Shown here: piece after piece, positions 1-7,657 of the stretch | Numbering within the stretch: the stretch's first letter is position 1 | How the letters are laid out: each line of letters begins with the position of its first letter | DNA from: Desulfitobacterium_A sp035539115 | GTDB taxonomy: Bacteria > Bacillota > Desulfitobacteriia > Desulfitobacteriales > Desulfitobacteriaceae | Assembly (NCBI RefSeq): GCF_035539115.1 | Contig: NZ_DATLJA010000015.1 | Coordinates: forward strand, 4,656-68,655 | DNA length: 64,000 bases | Direction: 5' to 3' | The notes under the pieces: model-generated | The model's database searches: none | Told to the model about the DNA's origin: nothing | The model's input: only the letters and a program-made list of their open reading frames with translations | Translations under genes and position numbers: made by a program

Positions 1-111
1 CTGAACATCAAACTCGAAACCATCTACACCATAAGCTAACCCTTTCGCAAAAGAAAAGAGTGTGTTCTCCGGAGCCGTCCCTGCTGCACCCCGGTGCCCT
101 AAGATTTTCAT
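1..111 (-). CDS. glycerophosphodiester phosphodiesterase, N-terminal part (cut by window edge)
   Basis: Only the first 37 codons are in the window; the gene runs off the left edge. The start ATG is at 109-111. The N-terminus carries HRGAAGTAPENT, the metal/substrate-binding signature of the GDPD (UgpQ/GlpQ) TIM-barrel family, followed by the FEFDV acidic motif, where the Glu and Asp bind the divalent metal. These enzymes hydrolyse glycerophosphodiesters to sn-glycerol-3-phosphate and an alcohol. No signal peptide precedes the domain, so a cytoplasmic UgpQ-type enzyme is more likely than a secreted GlpQ. The neighbouring glpABC genes oxidise the glycerol-3-phosphate it would release, which supports the call. 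Confidence 0.85.
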   Translation of the reverse strand, partial: MKILGHRGAAGTAPENTLFSFAKGLAYGVDGFEFDVQ

Positions 112-264
112 ACCAAGCCTCCTACAAAACAAATAACGGTTAATTCCAGCGAGTCTAATCCTAGTCATCATTTTACTCTACTTTTGATAAGACCAAATTA
201 ATCCAATGTAAGGGTTTTGTTAAAGATCTTTCCAGTCCATGCTTCGCTCTAAGAACCAAAGGGA

Positions 265-756
265 CTACCGCAGACAACCCCAAGAGCTGCTCACCCGCGA
301 CATCATAATTGCAAAGACGGCTGTACTGCTTTGAATCATCGTTGTTAAAACTAAACCCACGACAATCGCTAAAAAGGGTTCAGCCCCCAAACGATCATCT
401 TCATCATTCAGATCGATGATCATCTCTTGTTCTTCTCTCAGCACACTTAAAACATAGTTATACATACTGAGAAGATGTTTGCCCATGTGCAGAATTTCTG
501 GAGATCTATCCCCTTCTGGAAGCAGTTCGCTCAACTCGGCAATGTCACACGCATAATCCGCGATCCGGTCCACATTCCGGTCTCGAATCTGATCAATCTG
601 GCTGTCAAGAATTCGCCAATTCTCCTGTTAATCCGGGCTTTCCAGTGTGGATAAAGTCTTGAGTAAGATTTCGCCGCACAGAACCTGCGAGGGTTACCGT
701 CATAGCACTGATTTTTAACAGTACCCGGTCATAATCCAGTGGTCCGAAAAATCGCC
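265..756 (-). pseudogene. decayed PhoU-domain gene fused to a Na/Pi-cotransporter fragment
   Basis: The 102-codon open frame (265-573) begins inside a PhoU-like helix bundle: the motif DRIADYACDIAE corresponds to the PhoU signature NxxRIGDxxxxIAE. It ends in a hydrophobic stretch with TTMIQSSTAV, typical of the QSSSA motif of Na/phosphate cotransporters (NptA family). Upstream, around 600-756, another frame encodes a PhoU N-terminal-like segment (RFF...LLKISAM), separated from the rest by stops. In intact family members the transporter domain precedes PhoU, so the order here is reversed. I read this as a relic produced by deletion or rearrangement plus frame decay, not as a working gene. No convincing ribosome-binding site precedes the open frame. 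Confidence 0.55.
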
Positions 757-825
757 ATCCTACTCACCCCTCTGTAATCTATAGGTAGAATCCAAATGCC
801 AAATCACTTATATTCTATACAAGTG

Positions 826-920
826 ATAAAGAAAACTTGGCTTGCGCCAAGCCTCTAGCGTAGGCGGAAGCCTTAGTTGCACTTATGCTATCTGCCCAAA
901 ACTTATACTTTCTGTTAGTA
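826..920 (-). repeat. interspersed 95-bp repeat, copy 1
   Basis: Full-length copy of the dispersed element; on the minus strand it begins TACTAACAGAAAGTATAA and ends GTTTTCTTTAT. It differs from the copy at 41260-41354 at only two positions over 95 bp. It begins just past the T-tract of the glpC terminator. It contains a GGCTT.CGCC / GGCG.AAGCC stem. Confidence 0.9.
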
Positions 921-934
921 TGAGAAAAAATAAA

Positions 935-978
935 AGCCGCAAACAATCTGTTTTAATAAACAGATCTGTTTGCGGCTT
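935..978 (-). terminator. rho-independent terminator of glpABC
   Basis: On the minus strand a long stem (AAGCCGCAAACAGATCTG pairing with CAGATTGTTTGCGGCTT, one imperfection) is followed by a T-rich tract. It lies about 60 bp after the glpC stop, and the repeat copy starts right after it. Confidence 0.85.
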
Positions 979-1037
979 CTCTTTAACTCTAGCCTTTATT
1001 ATTGGTTTTCCAAGAATTTGGCAATACCTGAATTTAC

Positions 1038-2327
1038 TTATTTATCAGATAATCTAATGTCAGATAATCCATATGCTTCCATCATCACCCATATCGGATG
1101 TTCTGCCTTCACACCCGATCCATGTTCAATCTGAACCTTACACCCGCCGCACTCGGTGATCAGACGCTCAAACTTTCCTTGAGCAACCCCCTCTTGCGCA
1201 CGCTTAAAAAGATGACTGCCAATCTGCATAGCAAGAGGATATTTTTCTTCCTTAAATTCAAAACTGCCGGAAAGTCCGCAGCAACCTGCATCCAGATCGT
1301 CAATTGTAACTCCGGGAATTAGCCTTAAGAGACGCACCGAGGGAGTACCAATCCCTTGAGCCTTCAAATGACACGGTGGATGGTAACCAAGAGACCGCGG
1401 AACTTCATGAAAATCTTCCTGAAGCTCACCTCGTTTATGCAATTCCCAAAGAAATTCAAACAAATCATAGGTCTGAAGCCCGATTCGTTCAGCACCCTCA
1501 GCTTTCACGTGAGGATACTCTTCGCGCAAGGCCAACCCACAGCTTGTGCAGGAGGCGACAACCGGAAGTCCCTCTTGCAAATACGGAGCCAGGAGCGCAA
1601 GATTCTTTTTCGCATTATCTTCTGCTCCTTTGAAATTCCCATTCGCCTGCAGGGGGACGCCACAGCAATGAAACGGCGGAAGGATCACCTCATACCCGTT
1701 ATGTTCGAGGACTTTGACCACGGCTTCCCCTGTTTGCGGATCATTATAGTTGATGAAACATCCGGGGAAATAAACAACCCTTTTACGGGAGGGAGGCTCC
1801 TGCTTCAGGCTCTGAGTTAAGCCTGAAACAGCGCTCGACTTGCGTAAGCCTTTGAACCGAGGCTGATATTTGGGAAGAGGCGCTAACTGACTTATCCCGA
1901 GTGATCTTTCCATCAGCCAGCGCACCGAAGAAATTCCGAGAATCCCGTTCGTCAGTCCCGGCGAGATCGTTCCTAAGATCCCCAAATACTCAGCGCGCCC
2001 GAGCATAGCATCTCTCAGCTTATGTCGGGAAGATACATTTTTTGCTTTAACAGCTGCCTGCCGCGCACCCAGAATCATCTCAGTGATCTTTACGTCTGAA
2101 GGGCAGGTTACCTCACAGGTTTTACAATTGGAACAAAAACTCAAGATCGAGGTATCCAGTCGAACGCCCTCTAACCGCAGTCGCTCCATATCCGGTCCGA
2201 CACTTTTGGGGCCTGGGAAGAGGGGATAAACGGCAGCAACCGGACATTGGGCTGAACAGGCGCTACACTTGATACAATCATCGAGTGTCAGATCTCTTTC
2301 CTGCTCTAATTTTAATAAATGTTCCAT
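1038..2327 (-). CDS. glpC: anaerobic glycerol-3-phosphate dehydrogenase subunit C (iron-sulfur)
   Basis: GlpC is the membrane-associated iron-sulfur subunit that passes electrons from the GlpAB dehydrogenase to the quinone pool. The N-terminus has two 4Fe-4S motifs, CIKCSACSAQCP and CSNCKTCEVTCP. The C-terminal half has the duplicated cysteine-rich CCG domain (HCCGVPL and CCGLSGSFE). The open frame extends to 2432 and would overlap glpB. I prefer the ATG at 2327, which has an AGAAAGGA site 11 bp upstream; an ATG at 2339 is directly abutted by that site. It is the last gene of glpA-glpB-glpC and is followed by a strong terminator. Confidence 0.93.
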   Translation of the reverse strand: MEHLLKLEQERDLTLDDCIKCSACSAQCPVAAVYPLFPGPKSVGPDMERLRLEGVRLDTSILSFCSNCKTCEVTCPSDVKITEMILGARQAAVKAKNVSSRHKLRDAMLGRAEYLGILGTISPGLTNGILGISSVRWLMERSLGISQLAPLPKYQPRFKGLRKSSAVSGLTQSLKQEPPSRKRVVYFPGCFINYNDPQTGEAVVKVLEHNGYEVILPPFHCCGVPLQANGNFKGAEDNAKKNLALLAPYLQEGLPVVASCTSCGLALREEYPHVKAEGAERIGLQTYDLFEFLWELHKRGELQEDFHEVPRSLGYHPPCHLKAQGIGTPSVRLLRLIPGVTIDDLDAGCCGLSGSFEFKEEKYPLAMQIGSHLFKRAQEGVAQGKFERLITECGGCKVQIEHGSGVKAEHPIWVMMEAYGLSDIRLSDK

Positions 2328-2356
2328 TGACCGCTGCATCCTTTCTTTTTTTCCGT

Positions 2357-3553
2357 CTAAAGAGTTTCCCCGGCTAACCACCCTGTCGCCACCGAAACTC
2401 CTCCTCCACAGAATTCCACCCAGGGGTCCCAATGGGCGAGCATCCGTCCAACAACTCGAACATTTTTGAAGATGAGCTCTCCGCTTTGAGGATCGAGCGG
2501 ACGAAGCGCTGCATCGACCTCAACCCCGAGGCGTGCGTAGGGTTGTTCTCTTAGAAACTGAGCCTGAGTCCACTCTGATGGCAGGAAGAGAGGAATTTTC
2601 AAGACCTTTTCCTGCGCTCCGGTTGGAGTGACTTCGACTCCGCCGCCAAAAACTCCACCCGTTGCCAGAATGAATTCCTTTGCCTTTAAAATACTGTCTC
2701 TTCCCTTGCTTTTTACGCGAACTTGCTGACAGGTTTTCCCTTCGCAATCGGCCTGCCAAACTCCGCTTCCGATCATCATTTCCCCGCCAAGTTCCTTGAA
2801 TTTCCGTTTCAAAGCTTCGTGTAGGATATCCCCCCCAAAAGCGGGAGACATATCGGTCATTTCCACCACAGGAAAGGGGAACTGAGCTAGAAGTTTTTGC
2901 AAAGATTCAGAAAAGACACGGGTTAAGCCTGGAAAGACCACAGCAACGCTGCTCCCCTCAATATCTTGAGTCAGCTCGCCGAGCAAGCGACCTAGCTCTT
3001 GCATCCCGGTTTCCGTCCGCCAAAAGCGGGCATATTCGATGCCATTCACTGGCCTGCCAACTTGATACCACGAAGCAAAGGCGGAGACCTGGAAGGGATA
3101 AATTCGTACTGTACTTTGGCAAAATTCCTTCTCCAAATTTGCTTTCACAACCGATGCAAAAAAGTCTTTCATACCCTTAGGTGCCATAAGGACAATATTC
3201 CGGACCTGGCTTAACCTGTCGGCTATCAGTCCTGCTGGAGCAAGTCCGCCCGTTCTGCAGGAACCCAAGGGAGTAAGTACGAGCGGAGGTTTTTCCGCAT
3301 TTTCTCGATACTCTGGAAAAAGAGTCTGGAAATAAGCAAGTCCGTCACGAATGCTCTTCTCTTGTAAAAGAGCATATGGATGTTTCTCACTTCGTTGCAA
3401 CAGATCGATGGCCCCAATATCCAACGCCCCCGAGCTATAAGTGAGACTTCCTGTTCCTTCGGCAACCAGCATCAGTTTTTTGCCACGTTCCGAGGCTCGA
3501 ATGCCAGCTACTAGACCTGCTAGACCCCCGCCGATGATTACCCCATCCCACAT
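2357..3553 (-). CDS. glpB: anaerobic glycerol-3-phosphate dehydrogenase subunit B
   Basis: GlpB is the flavoprotein subunit of the anaerobic sn-glycerol-3-phosphate dehydrogenase. The N-terminal Rossmann fold is visible as GVIIGGGLAGLVAGIRAS. Near the C-terminus, FILATGGVFGGG and an FCGGGVSVATGW motif complete FAD binding. About 398 residues, normal for the family. The start chosen is the ATG at 3553 (MWDGVIIGGG), because GGAGG lies 8 bp upstream; the longer frame starting at 3568 has poorer spacing. It sits about 25 bp downstream of glpA and ends 30 bp before glpC, consistent with one transcript. Confidence 0.92.
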   Translation of the reverse strand: MWDGVIIGGGLAGLVAGIRASERGKKLMLVAEGTGSLTYSSGALDIGAIDLLQRSEKHPYALLQEKSIRDGLAYFQTLFPEYRENAEKPPLVLTPLGSCRTGGLAPAGLIADRLSQVRNIVLMAPKGMKDFFASVVKANLEKEFCQSTVRIYPFQVSAFASWYQVGRPVNGIEYARFWRTETGMQELGRLLGELTQDIEGSSVAVVFPGLTRVFSESLQKLLAQFPFPVVEMTDMSPAFGGDILHEALKRKFKELGGEMMIGSGVWQADCEGKTCQQVRVKSKGRDSILKAKEFILATGGVFGGGVEVTPTGAQEKVLKIPLFLPSEWTQAQFLREQPYARLGVEVDAALRPLDPQSGELIFKNVRVVGRMLAHWDPWVEFCGGGVSVATGWLAGETL

Positions 3554-3577
3554 CTCCAATACCTCCATAATCCCCTG

Positions 3578-5203
3578 CTAAGCTTTTTTTGAATCCCCAA
3601 GCCGTAAAATTCCGGAATAAACCGCCCGAGTCAATTCCGTCTCGCGTAACTGCTGCCCCCATAAAACAGGTCGAATTCCCTTCCAACGTTGATTCAAAAA
3701 CTCGATTAACTGATCCTTTAACGAGCTATATTTTTCTTCTTCTTGCCACAGCAGAGGCAAAGCCCGATAGCTGCAAAAGGCACCCTGGCAAGTTCCCATC
3801 CCCAAACGAGTTTTGCGCCGGATATCTGATAAACTGTGCGTATCCGCATCCGTCACAGCGTGTTCAACCTCAGCCACACTCACCAGTTCGCACTCACAAA
3901 GCATTTGCCCCTTCGCTGGATTTGCTTCAATTTGGTCAAGCACGAGCGGTGCCCACTCGCCAAGTCGCTCCAGCATTTTATCAGTTGCACCCAACGGCAG
4001 GAGCTGGAACGCTCTAGCCCTGAGAGCTTCGGTTATTGCTGGAACCAGACTTTCCTCCGCCGTCCGACAAGGCACCTGATTCCCCAGCTTCTCGGCTACC
4101 CAATCCGCAACCTTCTCAGCCATCAGTCGGTAGGTTGTGAACTTTCCTCCGACAATACTTATGAATCCATGGACTCCGTCCTGTACTTCATGATCAATGA
4201 GGGCAAAATTTCGGCTCACCTCGCGCCCAACCTCTTCTGACCCGGGAACCTCCTGATCCTCTCGGTGTAACGGTCTTACCCCAGAAAACGCCCGAAGCAC
4301 CCGCTGCTCAGCTAACCTTGGAAGTAGTTGAGTTCCGAGGTCCATCAGTCTTCTCACTTCAGCATCTGAAGGTTGGTTTCTCTGAGGAGAATCGATAATC
4401 TCCGAGGTCGTACCCAGGATCGTTATCGTCTCATGCGGGACAAAAATATCACCATCCCCTGGTGTCCGCAAACGATTGATGACTCGATTGAAAAGTCGAT
4501 GATTAAATGCGAGCAGTGTTCCTTTATCACAAATTACCTCAAGGGGAATCCCGGCTGATCCTGCTATCTGAGAAGCCCAGGCTCCGGCTGCATTCACCAC
4601 AACATCGCCTTTCGCTTTAAATTTCTCCCCTGTGACGTGGTCGATTCCGAGGATTCCTGTAATTTGATCCCCTTCGCGGAGAAGCTGTGTCACTTGATGA
4701 TAGATCTTATATTGTCCTCCATAACGCTGAGCCGAGTGAGCATTCCCCCAGATAATCTTAAACCCGTCCACTGCTGCATCAGGCACTTCAAAAACACGTA
4801 CCGTCTCAGAATTTAATAAAGGCTCTCGGGAACGTGCTTCCTCTACAGATATCTCCTGCACCGGAATCCCGGAAGCTGCACAGCCTGCTAACCAACGTTC
4901 AACAAAATCAGGATCATCCTCTTTCATCTGGACGAACCAGCCTCCCGTATCAGCAATACAATTCGCAGCAATTTTTTTGAGAATTAGATTTTCCTTAATG
5001 CACTCAGTAGCAGCGACCGGATCCTTCACCACATAGCGTGCTCCACTGTGCAGTAATCCGTGAAACCGAGAACTCGTGCCGTGCGCCAAGTCACCTTGTT
5101 CAAAGAGCAGGGCCGAAATCCCACGCATGCTCAAATCCCGAAGAATCCCAACACCAGTCGCTCCTCCTCCCACAATGACAACTTGGGTTGAATACGCTAA
5201 CAT
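3578..5203 (-). CDS. glpA: anaerobic glycerol-3-phosphate dehydrogenase subunit A
   Basis: Catalytic FAD subunit that oxidises glycerol-3-phosphate to dihydroxyacetone phosphate under anaerobic conditions. The dinucleotide-binding motif VVIVGGGATGVG is at residues 5-16, and the DAO fold runs to about residue 370. The C-terminal part has a BFD-like [2Fe-2S] region with CECE and, further on, GMGTCQGAFC, which distinguishes GlpA from the aerobic GlpD. The start at 5203 follows AGGAGG with ideal spacing, giving 541 residues; the frame remains open to 5227. It is the first gene of glpABC. Upstream is a 369-bp leader with a terminator and a repeat, then glpP, which points to antitermination control. 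Confidence 0.94.
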   Translation of the reverse strand: MLAYSTQVVIVGGGATGVGILRDLSMRGISALLFEQGDLAHGTSSRFHGLLHSGARYVVKDPVAATECIKENLILKKIAANCIADTGGWFVQMKEDDPDFVERWLAGCAASGIPVQEISVEEARSREPLLNSETVRVFEVPDAAVDGFKIIWGNAHSAQRYGGQYKIYHQVTQLLREGDQITGILGIDHVTGEKFKAKGDVVVNAAGAWASQIAGSAGIPLEVICDKGTLLAFNHRLFNRVINRLRTPGDGDIFVPHETITILGTTSEIIDSPQRNQPSDAEVRRLMDLGTQLLPRLAEQRVLRAFSGVRPLHREDQEVPGSEEVGREVSRNFALIDHEVQDGVHGFISIVGGKFTTYRLMAEKVADWVAEKLGNQVPCRTAEESLVPAITEALRARAFQLLPLGATDKMLERLGEWAPLVLDQIEANPAKGQMLCECELVSVAEVEHAVTDADTHSLSDIRRKTRLGMGTCQGAFCSYRALPLLWQEEEKYSSLKDQLIEFLNQRWKGIRPVLWGQQLRETELTRAVYSGILRLGDSKKA

Positions 5204-5247
5204 CGCCGTTCCTCCTATCGTTTCCAACGACTTTCATATTTCCAGTA

Positions 5248-5418
5248 ATAAAGAAAACCCGGCTTTCGCCTAGCTTTGCGATATAGAAGACTTGGTCAGC
5301 GCCAAAGCGGTGGCCTTAGTCGCCTTATCCTGCCGAACTTAACCGCATTCATCGTAGGAAAGCGAAACCGCTGGTTGCACTTATGCTATCTGCCGAAAAT
5401 TTATACTTTCTGTTAGTA
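5248..5418 (-). repeat. interspersed repeat, copy 2 (composite, 171 bp)
   Basis: The outer parts match the basic element (ATAAAGAAAACCCGGCTTTC at the left, TTTATACTTTCTGTTAGTA at the right). The hairpin loop is interrupted by about 78 bp (roughly 5281-5359) of a second module containing CTTATCCTGCCG, ACTTAACCGCAT and ATCGTAGGA. The same module occurs in the composite copy at the right edge of the window. It abuts the T-tract of the terminator at 5426-5471. Confidence 0.85.
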
Positions 5419-5425
5419 AAATATA

Positions 5426-5471
5426 AAGCCACTGAAAGAACCGCTCGTTTAAACGCTTCCTTCAGTGGCTT
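5426..5471 (-). terminator. rho-independent terminator after glpP
   Basis: On the minus strand AAGCCACTGAAGGAAGCG pairs with CGGTTCTTTCAGTGGCTT (11 contiguous outer base pairs), followed by TATATTTT. It ends the rpoN-glpP transcript or acts as the regulated leader terminator of glpABC. Confidence 0.8.
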
Positions 5472-5572
5472 CTCTACTTCTCTAAGCCAATTCTTTATCA
5501 AACTTAGACTCACTCATTGCCCCAGACTCTATTCATTCTGTGAACTTTCTTCTCTATTTTACGCTTAAACGT

Positions 5573-6166
5573 TTATTCCGTCAAAGCTAAGTTCCACAAA
5601 CTTCGATGGCTGGCTGTTACCGCTGACAAGCCATTCGCTAAAGCCGATCGAACATCCTGTTCGGTCCGAAGTAAACCTCCGCCGAGAATACTTAAATCCG
5701 TAACCCTGTGAAATTCGTCAATCACAAATTTAGGAACGGTTGCCGGGAGGATCTCAATGGCATCCGGTGTAACTTTTTTAATGATTTTAAGCCCCGTGCG
5801 AATCGCCTCGGAATCAACCAGAAACAAGCGCTGGTCGGTGAGCATCTGATTTTTTTTGGCATAATGAAGGAGTTGCCACTTCACCGAAACAATCCCATCT
5901 AGCCCCATCCGTTTAAGGTACCGGATTCCAGCCTCATCTTTGCCAATCCCATCAATGAGGTCGATATGGACCAAAAGATATTTATCCGGATAACGATTCC
6001 TGAGTGCCAGCACCTCTTCTAAACGGTTAATATCCCCACCCAACAGGATGATCACGGTTACCCAAGGAATATTTAAGACCTCTGCCATATCCTCGATATG
6101 TTTAACAGCCGGTACAATTCGCCGTTCCAATAAAGCTTGCTTAAATCTTGATTCTTTCATAATCAT
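5573..6166 (-). CDS. glpP: glycerol uptake operon antiterminator
   Basis: Matches the GlpP family: about 195 residues, a TIM-barrel-like fold with VTVIILLGGDINRL near the N-terminus, LLVHIDLIDGIGKDE in the middle, and ILPATVPK and SILGGGLL near the C-terminus. In Bacillus, GlpP binds glycerol-3-phosphate and leader mRNA so that glycerol genes are transcribed through a terminator. The ATG overlaps the rpoN stop by one base (TAATG); a second ATG lies two codons downstream at 6160. Its position directly upstream of glpABC supports a regulatory role there. Confidence 0.9.
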   Translation of the reverse strand: MIMKESRFKQALLERRIVPAVKHIEDMAEVLNIPWVTVIILLGGDINRLEEVLALRNRYPDKYLLVHIDLIDGIGKDEAGIRYLKRMGLDGIVSVKWQLLHYAKKNQMLTDQRLFLVDSEAIRTGLKIIKKVTPDAIEILPATVPKFVIDEFHRVTDLSILGGGLLRTEQDVRSALANGLSAVTASHRSLWNLALTE

Positions 6167-7620
6167 TAGTATCTCTTTCTCAACGCTGTTGATGGAATTC
6201 CTAATTCATCCCGATATTTCGCAACGGTACGACGGGAAATCTCCATTTCCTTCGCCTTCAATAACTCAGATAGTTTCTGATCTGAATAAGGAGCTTGCGA
6301 ATCCTCCCCGGCAATTAAACTCTTTAATGCTTGCTTAATTCCCTCAGTCGTTACACCGGGTTCATTTTTTATGCCTGAGGCAAAGAAAAACTTAAACTCA
6401 AAAATTCCTCGTGGAGTCTGCACGTATTTATTGGCGGTAGCGCGACTCACTGTGGATTCATGAACCCCGATTTCATCAGCAATATCCTTCAGTGTCAAGG
6501 GGTGTAAGTAACGTATTCCTCGGCGCAAGAATCCCTCTTGTCGTTGTACAAGCGCATTAGCTACTTTATAAATTGTCGTCCGCCGCTGTTCAATACTGCG
6601 AATTAACCAAGCAGCAGAATTGAGTTTCTGCTCCACAAACTTCCGTGTCTCATTCTCCTTATTCTGGCTTAAGGCTGTACGATAGGCTTGATTGATTCCC
6701 AGCCGTGGAACAGTAATATCGTTGACTAAAATGATGAATTCTCCCTCAATCTCTTCGACCACAACATCGGGCACGATATAACGGACTTCGTCCGCTCCCG
6801 AAAAACTTCGACCAGGCTTTGGATCGAGCTTACGCACCCAGTCCCCAAGGAGCTGAACTTCGGAGGTCGAGATTTTCATCTGAGTGGCAATTCGCTGTAA
6901 ACGTCCAGCCGCTAGATCCTCCAAGTGGCCGAGAAATTCTGGCATTTCGGCAGGAGCATCCGGAATCAAGGGGAGCTGAAGTCTTAAACATTCTTCCAAA
7001 CTGCGTGCCCCCACTCCTGCCGGATCGAGGGCTTGGACGACAGCCAGAGCCTGTTCCGCACGTTCCAGGGAAATGCCTTGTTCCCGAGCAATCTCTTCGA
7101 GCGAGAGTTCTAGGTAACCATTATCATCCAAGTTACCAATGATATACTCGATATGGTTTAAAGAAATTGGATTTTTTTGGACATGAAGCTGCTCGAGTAA
7201 ATACTCCTGTAAAGAAGGAGCGGTGGCAACAAAGGGCTCTAACCGTCTCATTTGGGAGGAATCCGGTTCATATTCCCGGGTTATTCGCTCTTCCTGTCTC
7301 TGAAAATATTCCTCCCAGTCCATGTCCCAAGTATTTTCAGGCTCATTGTGTTCAGCGGAGATCTCTGCTTCTGCTTCTGCTTCTGCTTCTGCTTCTGCTT
7401 CTTTTTCTTTTTCTTTGTCTTTTTCTTCGTCTATTTCTGAATCTGGGCTGGCCGCATCTTCCTCAACAACTTCCAGCAAGGGGTTTTCTAACATTTGCTG
7501 GTCGACAAAGGTTGAGAGTTCGAGTGCTGAGAGCTGCAAGATTGTGATTGCTTGACGTAGTTCGGGCGTCATTATTAACTTTTGAGTTTGTTCTAGTCTA
7601 AGGCCATAACCACTCCGCAC
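6166..7620 (-). CDS. rpoN: RNA polymerase sigma-54 factor
   Basis: Sigma-54, which recognises -24/-12 promoters and needs enhancer-binding ATPases. Region I is the Gln/Leu-rich segment QTQKLIMTPELRQAITILQL. Region II is an unusually acidic linker with a Glu-Ala tandem repeat. Region III has the core-binding domain and an HTH (HESTVSRATANKY). The C-terminal RpoN box reads SRRTVAKYRDELGIPST. The frame is open to 7695, but a GTG at 7620 preceded by AGGAGG at ideal spacing gives a 484-residue protein beginning just before GLRLEQTQ, which is the family norm and avoids overlapping whiA. It is transcribed with whiA, yvcK and rapZ upstream and glpP downstream. Confidence 0.95.
   Translation of the reverse strand: MRSGYGLRLEQTQKLIMTPELRQAITILQLSALELSTFVDQQMLENPLLEVVEEDAASPDSEIDEEKDKEKEKEAEAEAEAEAEAEISAEHNEPENTWDMDWEEYFQRQEERITREYEPDSSQMRRLEPFVATAPSLQEYLLEQLHVQKNPISLNHIEYIIGNLDDNGYLELSLEEIAREQGISLERAEQALAVVQALDPAGVGARSLEECLRLQLPLIPDAPAEMPEFLGHLEDLAAGRLQRIATQMKISTSEVQLLGDWVRKLDPKPGRSFSGADEVRYIVPDVVVEEIEGEFIILVNDITVPRLGINQAYRTALSQNKENETRKFVEQKLNSAAWLIRSIEQRRTTIYKVANALVQRQEGFLRRGIRYLHPLTLKDIADEIGVHESTVSRATANKYVQTPRGIFEFKFFFASGIKNEPGVTTEGIKQALKSLIAGEDSQAPYSDQKLSELLKAKEMEISRRTVAKYRDELGIPSTALRKRY
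7365..7400 (-). repeat. hexanucleotide tandem repeat inside rpoN
   Basis: Six uninterrupted copies of CTGCTT on the plus strand (AAGCAG sense), followed by interrupted CTTTTT units to about 7416. They encode alternating Glu-Ala in the acidic region II of sigma-54. Confidence 0.95.
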
Positions 7621-7657
7621 ACTATTTCCTCCTCGAAAATACTCCTTAGATTCATTT

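Larger units (their letters stand above)
5204..5572 (-). promoter_or_regulatory. glpP-glpA intergenic leader
   Basis: No coding gene was found in these 369 bp. Reading on the minus strand there is a strong terminator hairpin about 100 bp after glpP, then a 171-bp composite repeat, then the glpA ribosome-binding site. GlpP-family proteins are known to act on leader mRNA of glycerol genes in Bacillus by allowing read-through of a terminator. The hairpin here is therefore a candidate target, although it could simply end the rpoN-glpP transcript. No promoter could be assigned with confidence. Confidence 0.4.

Noticed and set aside
842..1057. Plus-strand ORF with the peptide CTYAICPKLILSVS
   Set aside because: It is the reading frame of the repeat itself running into the terminator; no RBS. 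The same peptide occurs at other copies, so it is a by-product, not a gene.
7167..7555. Several plus-strand ORFs with long Leu, Phe or Ala-Ser runs
   Set aside because: They are shadows of the hexanucleotide repeat in rpoN on the other strand.
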